Assembly: GCA_023391375.1 (NCBI GenBank)
Contig: JAEWBB010000028.1
Span: forward strand, 1-38,589
Direction of reading: 5' to 3'
DNA length: 38,589 bases
From: Pseudomonadota bacterium
GTDB lineage: Bacteria > Pseudomonadota > Alphaproteobacteria > Sphingomonadales > Sphingomonadaceae
Shown here: piece by piece, positions 34,049 through 38,589 of the stretch
How positions within the stretch are numbered: position 1 is the first letter of the stretch
How the letters are laid out: the number at the start of each line of letters is the position of its first letter
Made by a program: the position numbers and the translations under genes
The notes under the pieces: model-generated
The model's input: the letters and a program-made list of their open reading frames with translations, nothing else
What the model was told of the DNA's origin: nothing
Database searches by the model: none

Positions 34049-34846
34049 TCAGCCCGCCGCCGCTACCGGTTCGACACGCGGTTCGGCGCCCGGAATGTCC
34101 AGCGCGCCGATCATCTCGCGAAGCTCCTGCCGCGCGGCGATATGGCCCATCCCGACTTCGCCGAGGTCGGCGAGATCGAGCAGGGTCAGCCCCTTGGGGA
34201 AGAGTTCGCGGAAGATGACGCGCTCGCCGAGCCCCGGAATGACCCGGAAACCGACGCGCCGCGCCAATTCGTCCAGCGCCGCGCCGACGCGGACCAGGTT
34301 GTGCGACTGGATGTGCTGGAGGCGGTTCCTGAGGACGACCCAGTCGACGCTCTTGCCGGTATGCTTGGCGCGCTGGGTGCGGCTGCTCCAGATCAGCTCG
34401 GCATAGAAGCTGGGCTTGGTGACCTTGAAATTCTCGGGGTGGACCTGGCCGATCAGGTCGAGGTCGACGAAGCTGTCGTTCATCGGCGTGACCAGCGTGT
34501 CGGCGCGAAGGATCGCCGCGCGGGCGACCGCGTCGTCGCGGCCCGGCGTGTCGATGACGATGACGTCGGCTTTGTCCGACAGGCGGGCGATCGCGGCGTC
34601 GAGCCCGGCTTCGGTCTGGTCGTCGAGCACTTCGTAGGCGGCCTGCGGCAGATGCTTGTCGAGCCTGCGCATCGTCGCGTCGCGGTTTTCGAGATAGCGG
34701 GTCAGCGTGCGCTGGCGGTGGTCGAGGTCGAGCGCGCCGACGCGATGGCCCGACGCGGCGAGCCCGACGGCGGTGTGCACCGCGGTGGTCGACTTGCCGG
34801 TGCCGCCCTTTTCGTTGGCGAAGATGATAAAGTGCGGCTGACCCAT
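34049..34846 (-). CDS. mipZ: Division-plane positioning ATPase MipZ
   Basis: A 265-residue ParA/MinD-type ATPase. The deviant Walker A is KGGTGKST (13-20), with ALDLDHRQRTLTRYLENR and VIVIDTPGRDD following. In Caulobacter, MipZ binds ParB near the poles and blocks FtsZ polymerisation so that division occurs at midcell. The stretch FVDLDLIGQVHPENF and overall length match the alphaproteobacterial MipZ family rather than generic ParA. The start is the ATG of MGQPHFIIFANEKGG; a 7-residue upstream extension is less likely. It diverges from panC across 71 nt. Confidence 0.93.
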   Translation of the reverse strand: MGQPHFIIFANEKGGTGKSTTAVHTAVGLAASGHRVGALDLDHRQRTLTRYLENRDATMRRLDKHLPQAAYEVLDDQTEAGLDAAIARLSDKADVIVIDTPGRDDAVARAAILRADTLVTPMNDSFVDLDLIGQVHPENFKVTKPSFYAELIWSSRTQRAKHTGKSVDWVVLRNRLQHIQSHNLVRVGAALDELARRVGFRVIPGLGERVIFRELFPKGLTLLDLADLGEVGMGHIAARQELREMIGALDIPGAEPRVEPVAAAG

Positions 34847-34917
34847 GATTTTGACTGTCCCCGCCACGCCAGTATGACGCAGCCCCTCGTCAATTCTCTA
34901 TCGAAGGCCGGAATCGG

Positions 34918-35781
34918 GTGCAAATTGTTCGTGAAATGAGCGAGTTGCCGCAGGCCCTCGCCGCAGTGCGCACCCGCGCGCCGCGCCTCGCGCTGGTGCC
35001 GACGATGGGGGCGCTTCATGCTGGGCACCTCGCTCTGGTCGAGGACGCGAAGGGGCGGGCCGACGCGGTGGTCGCGTCGATTTTCGTCAATCCACTGCAG
35101 TTCAACGACCCCAAGGACCTCGACCGCTATCCCCGCACCGAAACCGCCGACGCCGCCGCGCTTGAGGCGGCGGGTTGCGACCTGCTGTGGATGCCGACGC
35201 CCGAACAACTCTATCCCGAAGGCTTCGCGACGACCGTCCACGTCGCCGGCGTGTCCGACCGCTGGGAAGGCGAGCACCGCCAGGGCCATTTCGATGGCGT
35301 GGCCACGGTGGTCGCCAAGCTTTTCGCCGCGATCCGGCCCGACGTAGCGGTGTTCGGCGAAAAGGACTTCCAGCAGCTGGCGGTCATCCGCCGAATGGAG
35401 AAAGACCTCGGGCTGGGCGTCGAAGTCGTCGGCCACCCCACGGTTCGTGACGAAGACGGCCTTGCGCTCTCCTCGCGCAACGCCCTGCTGTCCGGTGAAG
35501 AGCGGGAACGGGCCGGCGAACTGCATCGCCTCCTCCAGCGGGCCGCTTCGCAGTTACGGGTCGGGGTCCCGCCGACCGAAGCACTGGCTTCAGTCCAGGA
35601 CGGCCTGGCGGCGGCGGGCTTCGGAAAGACCGATTATGTGGCCCTGGTCGACCCCGCGACGCTCGAGCCGCTGGATGCCTTACCGAAAACAAGTGAAGCG
35701 CGGCTGCTGGCGGCCGTTTTCCTCGGCAATGTACGGCTGATCGACAATATCTGTGTCGTCGGGGACACAGTTTCCGATTAG
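34918..35781 (+). CDS. panC: Pantoate--beta-alanine ligase
   Basis: A 287-residue enzyme joining pantoate and beta-alanine with ATP to make pantothenate for coenzyme A. Motifs are VPTMGALHAGHLALV (nucleotide-binding HIGH-type), SIFVNPLQF, FGEKDFQQLAVIRRM and LALSSRNALLSGEER (KMSKS-like region). I use the GTG start because it gives MQIVREM, the usual family N-terminus; the ATG six codons later would remove it. Sequence upstream is AT-richer than the surroundings and probably holds the divergent panC/mipZ promoters. Confidence 0.95.
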   Translation: MQIVREMSELPQALAAVRTRAPRLALVPTMGALHAGHLALVEDAKGRADAVVASIFVNPLQFNDPKDLDRYPRTETADAAALEAAGCDLLWMPTPEQLYPEGFATTVHVAGVSDRWEGEHRQGHFDGVATVVAKLFAAIRPDVAVFGEKDFQQLAVIRRMEKDLGLGVEVVGHPTVRDEDGLALSSRNALLSGEERERAGELHRLLQRAASQLRVGVPPTEALASVQDGLAAAGFGKTDYVALVDPATLEPLDALPKTSEARLLAAVFLGNVRLIDNICVVGDTVSD

Positions 35782-35794
35782 GGTAATTGCTGCG

Positions 35795-35802
35795 TTAACC
35801 AT
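35795..35802 (+). promoter_or_regulatory. CtrA half-site-like TTAACCAT before the Sel1-like gene
   Basis: TTAACCAT lies 63 nt upstream of the Sel1-like start codon in an AT-rich 84-nt gap. It matches the half-site often seen at CtrA-regulated alphaproteobacterial promoters; the second half is only partial (TTTG). Motif evidence only. Confidence 0.25.
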
Positions 35803-35865
35803 TTGTTTGGGGTCTGCGGCAAAATCTCGGTTCATCGAAATACGGGTGAACAGGGGATTTTCATC

Positions 35866-36168
35866 ATGGCGATCAGTCTCAAGAGTGCCGAGTTCCTGCT
35901 CCAGAGCCGGCTCCGCGACGCGGACGGCGGCAGCATCGATGCGCTGTACGATCTCGGCGTGTCCTACTCTACCGGCTCGCACGGGATCCCGGTCGACCTG
36001 ATCGAAGCCCACAAATGGTTCAACCTCGCCGCGCTGAACGGCGACACGCGAAGCCAGGCCTGCCGCGCGGAAATCTCGATCGAGATGAGCGCCCGTGAAA
36101 TTGCCGAGGCGCAGCGCCAGGCGCGCGCATGGCTCGGCGCCCACAACTATCACCGCTTCGCCGCCTGA
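35866..36168 (+). CDS. Small Sel1-like repeat protein
   Basis: A 100-residue protein with no signal peptide. The part DALYDLGVSYSTGSHGIPVDLIEAHKWFNLAA (about 25-56) is one Sel1-like/TPR-type helical hairpin with the usual spacing of AHKWFNLAA, followed by one more helix pair. Such repeats mediate protein contacts. A single repeat is too little to predict a partner. AGGGG lies 9 nt before the ATG, and a strong terminator follows the gene, so it is probably a monocistronic unit. A possible CtrA half-site lies upstream. Confidence 0.8.
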   Translation: MAISLKSAEFLLQSRLRDADGGSIDALYDLGVSYSTGSHGIPVDLIEAHKWFNLAALNGDTRSQACRAEISIEMSAREIAEAQRQARAWLGAHNYHRFAA

Positions 36169-36198
36169 GGCCCGGCTCCTTTTTCAGGAATCTCCCCT

Positions 36199-36236
36199 GC
36201 CCGGCACGCGCCGCAACGCGTGCCGGGCTGTTTTTT
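36199..36236 (+). terminator. Strong intrinsic terminator between Sel1-like gene and pal
   Basis: A perfect 12-bp stem (GCCCGGCACGCG with CGCGTGCCGGGC), 6-nt loop and a following TG-TTTTTT tract, starting 30 nt after the Sel1-like stop. On the opposite strand no T-tract follows the hairpin, although it could still help end pal transcripts. Confidence 0.93.
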
Positions 36237-36251
36237 CGGGAAGCGTCGGCC

Positions 36252-36773
36252 TTAGCGGACGATGACCGTCACGGCGCGGCGGTTCTGCGCCCAGGCCTGC
36301 TCGTTCGAGCCCAGTGCCACGGGCTTTTCCTTGCCCCAGCTGATCGTCGTCAGGCGGCCTTCCGGAACGCCGTTGGCGATCAGGAACTGCTTGGCGGCAT
36401 TGGCGCGCCGTTCGCCCAGGGCGAGATTGTATTCCCGCGTGCCGCGTTCGTCGGCATGCCCTTCGATAGAGGCGCGGACGTTGGTATTGGCCAGCATCCA
36501 GCGGGCCTGCGCGGCCAGCGTGGCGCGCGCCGGATTGTCGAGCAACGAGGCGTCGGTCGCGAAATAGACGGTGTCGCTGCCGGCCTTGGCGATCAGGTCC
36601 GCCTGCATCTGGGGCAGCTCGACCAGGTCGACCGAATCCTCCAGCGCGGTGCCGGCCGGGTTGTTGTTGTCGGCGACCGGGGGCGGCGTGGTGGCCGCGC
36701 GCTTGTTGGTGCAGCCGGCGACGGTGGCGCCCATGGCGAGGGCGGTCATGCCGTACAGGATGGCCTTGTTCAT
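36252..36773 (-). CDS. pal: Peptidoglycan-associated lipoprotein Pal
   Basis: A 173-residue outer-membrane lipoprotein. Lipobox TVAGC puts the lipidated Cys at residue 21; a Pro/Ala/Asn-rich linker leads to an OmpA-like peptidoglycan-binding domain (about 65-173) with IEGHADERGTREYNLALGER. Pal ties the outer membrane to peptidoglycan and works with TolB and TolA during division. I choose the second of two in-frame ATGs because AAGGAG lies 7 nt before it but only 1 nt before the first (36779). It follows tolB by 21 nt. Confidence 0.95.
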   Translation of the reverse strand: MNKAILYGMTALAMGATVAGCTNKRAATTPPPVADNNNPAGTALEDSVDLVELPQMQADLIAKAGSDTVYFATDASLLDNPARATLAAQARWMLANTNVRASIEGHADERGTREYNLALGERRANAAKQFLIANGVPEGRLTTISWGKEKPVALGSNEQAWAQNRRAVTVIVR

Positions 36774-36794
36774 CTTCATTCTCCTTGAGACGCG

Positions 36795-38120
36795 TCAGTT
36801 GTTGAGCGGCGACCAGCTCGGGTCCGAACCGCCGACCGGGGTCGGCATCCGGCGCGGCTGTCCGCCGTCGATGTGCACGGCGTAGAGCGAGGCGTTGCCG
36901 CTGCCCTGCGTCGTGCGATGGAACATCACGAACTGGCCGTTGGGGGCCCAGCTCGGCCCCTCGTCCTGCCAGCTGTTGGTGAGCAGCTTCTCGCCGCCGC
37001 CCGAGGGGCTCATCACGCCGATGCGGAAGGCGCCGCCGCCGATCCGCGTAAACGCGATAAGGTTGCCGGTCGGGCTCCACACCGGCGAGGCGTAGGCGCC
37101 GCCGCCGAAGCTGATCCGGCGCTGTCCGGAGCCGTCCGCGCTCATCACGTAGAGCTGCTGGCTGCCCGAACGGTCGCTTTCGAACACGATGTTTCGGCCG
37201 TCGGGCGAGAAGCTGGGCGAGGTGTCGACGCCCGGCGCGGTCGTCAGGCGCTGCGGCGTGCCGCCATTGGCACCGACGACATAGATGTCGCTGTTGCCGA
37301 AGGTGCCCATCGAAAAGACGATCCAGCGCCCGTCGGGCGAATAGCGCGGGGCGAAGGTGAAGGCGGTGCCGGGCACCAGCAGCCGGTCGGCACCCGACTG
37401 GACATCGAGGACGTGCACCCGCGGTCGGCGGCCCTGGTAGCTCATATAGACGAGGTGGCGGCCGTCGGGGCTGAAGCGCGGGGTCACCACGGTGGCCTGG
37501 CCCTCGGTCAGGTAGCGATGGTTGCTGCCGTCCGAATCCATGATGGCGATGCGCTTGACGCGGTTGTTCTTGGGGCCGGTCTCGGCGACGTAGACGATCC
37601 GTGTGTCGAGGTAGGGCTGCTGGCCCGACAAGCGCGAGTAGACCATGTCGGCGCACTTGTGCGCGGCCTGGCGCCAGCCGTTTTCGGCGACGGCGAAGCC
37701 TTGGCGCGCCAGTTCGCGGCCGGCGGCGACGTCGTAGAGCAGGCACCCTACCGTCAGGCGCCCGTCGCCGCGGTTCTCGACATAGCCGGAGATCAGCGCG
37801 GTCGCCCCGGCGCCGCGCCATTTGCCGAAGTCGGGCGCGGTCGCCTCGGCGAACGAATAGGAGGGAAGGCCTCCCGGCCCGATCGGGTTGACCGCGCCGG
37901 TCGAGCGCAGGTCGTCAGCGATGACATTCGAAATGTCACGCCCGGTAGCGAGGCTGGCGCCCGTGCCCGCGGGCATCGGCGGCACCGCGACGGAAAAGCC
38001 GGTCTTGACGCTGCCGCCGACCAGTTCCGGCGTGTCCTGGTCCTGGTCCTGGGCAAGGGCGGGCGCGGCGAGCAGCGCAACCGGGGCGGTCATGGCAAGG
38101 AGGAGTTTTCTCATGGTCAT
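36795..38120 (-). CDS. tolB: Tol-Pal system protein TolB
   Basis: A 441-residue periplasmic protein. A signal peptide (cut near ALAQ) is followed by an N-terminal alpha/beta domain (about 35-175, with SNVIADDLRSTG) and a six-bladed beta-propeller with repeated SPDGRxIVF-type strands (about 190-441). TolB shuttles between Pal and TolA. A DQDQDQDTPE stretch just after the signal peptide is where a TolA box would be expected. The start at 38120 overlaps the tolA stop as ATGA; an ATG two codons later is also possible. Confidence 0.95.
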   Translation of the reverse strand: MTMRKLLLAMTAPVALLAAPALAQDQDQDTPELVGGSVKTGFSVAVPPMPAGTGASLATGRDISNVIADDLRSTGAVNPIGPGGLPSYSFAEATAPDFGKWRGAGATALISGYVENRGDGRLTVGCLLYDVAAGRELARQGFAVAENGWRQAAHKCADMVYSRLSGQQPYLDTRIVYVAETGPKNNRVKRIAIMDSDGSNHRYLTEGQATVVTPRFSPDGRHLVYMSYQGRRPRVHVLDVQSGADRLLVPGTAFTFAPRYSPDGRWIVFSMGTFGNSDIYVVGANGGTPQRLTTAPGVDTSPSFSPDGRNIVFESDRSGSQQLYVMSADGSGQRRISFGGGAYASPVWSPTGNLIAFTRIGGGAFRIGVMSPSGGGEKLLTNSWQDEGPSWAPNGQFVMFHRTTQGSGNASLYAVHIDGGQPRRMPTPVGGSDPSWSPLNN

Positions 38121-38589
38121 TCTACCCGATAGGTGAAGGTAAAGTCGTTCCAGCCGCCGGTCGGCGTGTCGTACAGGTCGGCGGGAAGACGGAAAGGAGC
38201 GCACTGGGTGAAGATCCGGCGCACTTGGTCTTCGAGCAGGTCGCCATATTTGGCCTTGAGGTCCGGGTCGCCCGAAATGCCGAGGATGGAGGGCGGACGC
38301 GACAAGCGCCCCGCGCGCGAGAACTGCAAATTGACCTTGAGGCGCAGCGTGTTCGCGCCCTGGCCAAGGTAGGGCTGGTCGTCGGCGCACGGCTTGGCCT
38401 GGCGGAGCAGCGCACTCCCGACGTCGGCCTTGGCCTTGGCGCTGAAGGTCGGCGCGGAGGGCCTGGCCGGCGCATCGCTCTTGGCCCCATCGGGAATGCC
38501 CTTGAGGAAGTCGTCGCCCAGCATCGACTTGCGTGGCGCCGCCTTGGGCGGGGCCGGGCGGGGCGGCGCCGCCTTTGGCGGGGCGGGGC
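38117..38589 (-). CDS. tolA: TolA-like energy-transducing protein, C-terminal part
   Basis: Open to the window edge at 38589, so only the last 157 residues are visible and the N-terminal membrane anchor is missing. The visible part starts with a Pro/Ala/Lys-rich periplasmic region and ends in a globular TonB/TolA-type C-terminal domain with two Cys (KPCADDQPYL and FTQCAPFRLP) that may form a disulfide. In the Tol-Pal complex TolA passes inner-membrane proton-motive energy from TolQR to TolB and Pal. Direct ATGA overlap with tolB supports the assignment; tolQ and tolR probably lie beyond the window. Confidence 0.85.
   Translation of the reverse strand, partial: PAPPKAAPPRPAPPKAAPRKSMLGDDFLKGIPDGAKSDAPARPSAPTFSAKAKADVGSALLRQAKPCADDQPYLGQGANTLRLKVNLQFSRAGRLSRPPSILGISGDPDLKAKYGDLLEDQVRRIFTQCAPFRLPADLYDTPTGGWNDFTFTYRVE

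Noticed and set aside
1..38589. CRISPR arrays, tRNA or rRNA genes, prophage or transposase genes
   Set aside because: I looked for spaced direct repeats, cloverleaf-like segments and recombinase or transposase motifs and saw none. The only strong repeats are the coding 480-bp units.

Overview
The window looks like chromosomal DNA of a high-GC alphaproteobacterium, most probably a sphingomonad (Sphingomonadales). This rests on gene content: a class I lysyl-tRNA synthetase, MipZ, the rpmF-plsX-fabH/ihfA-merR order, a bacterial transglutaminase-like cysteine protease beside a type I secretion system, and a phosphomannomutase/phosphoglucomutase of the sphingan-producer type. No rRNA, tRNA, CRISPR array, insertion sequence or prophage was seen. 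Genes are tightly packed, many overlap by 1-14 nt, and no gene-free stretch exceeds about 160 nt.

Layout. (1) 1-11247: a surface-adhesin secretion locus. It holds the 3' part of a giant repeat adhesin (480-bp tandem repeats), a TolC-like outer membrane channel, a LapB/HlyB-type ABC exporter, a SleB-type cell wall hydrolase, a HlyD/LapC-type adaptor and, convergent to them, a LapG-like periplasmic cysteine protease. (2) 11316-13503: an alpha/beta hydrolase diverging from an orphan [2Fe-2S] subunit of the xanthine dehydrogenase family, then an RcnB-like periplasmic protein and a clear terminator. (3) 13559-16758 (minus): a purine deaminase with adenine-deaminase signatures, a phosphoribosyltransferase and lysyl-tRNA synthetase. 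(4) 16845-19541: an Fe-S DinG-like helicase. (5) 19538-22580 (minus): rpmF, plsX, fabH, ihfA, merR. (6) 22735-24667 (minus): an MBL hydrolase and a dipeptidase. (7) 24737-26471: pabB and pabC for 4-aminobenzoate. (8) 26468-31420: members of the 'ligase-associated' DNA damage response set (PdeM, Lhr-like helicase, MBL exonuclease) with an exoribonuclease and a small lipoprotein, but no DNA ligase. (9) 31420-32560: three small envelope-type proteins of unknown role. (10) 32650-36168: phosphomannomutase/phosphoglucomutase, mipZ, panC and a Sel1-like protein. (11) 36252-38589 (minus): pal, tolB and the 3' end of tolA.

How the genes work together. The most notable unit is the adhesin locus. A three-component type I exporter should thread the adhesin to the surface, and the LapG-like protease is a candidate for releasing it. 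The cell wall hydrolase, translationally coupled to the exporter ATPase, could open peptidoglycan for the trans-envelope channel. Two CtrA-like boxes upstream of the protease gene suggest that adhesin release may be tied to the cell cycle; this is inference. The purine pair probably recycles adenine through hypoxanthine to IMP. The Tol-Pal genes maintain the outer membrane during division, and MipZ positions the division plane.
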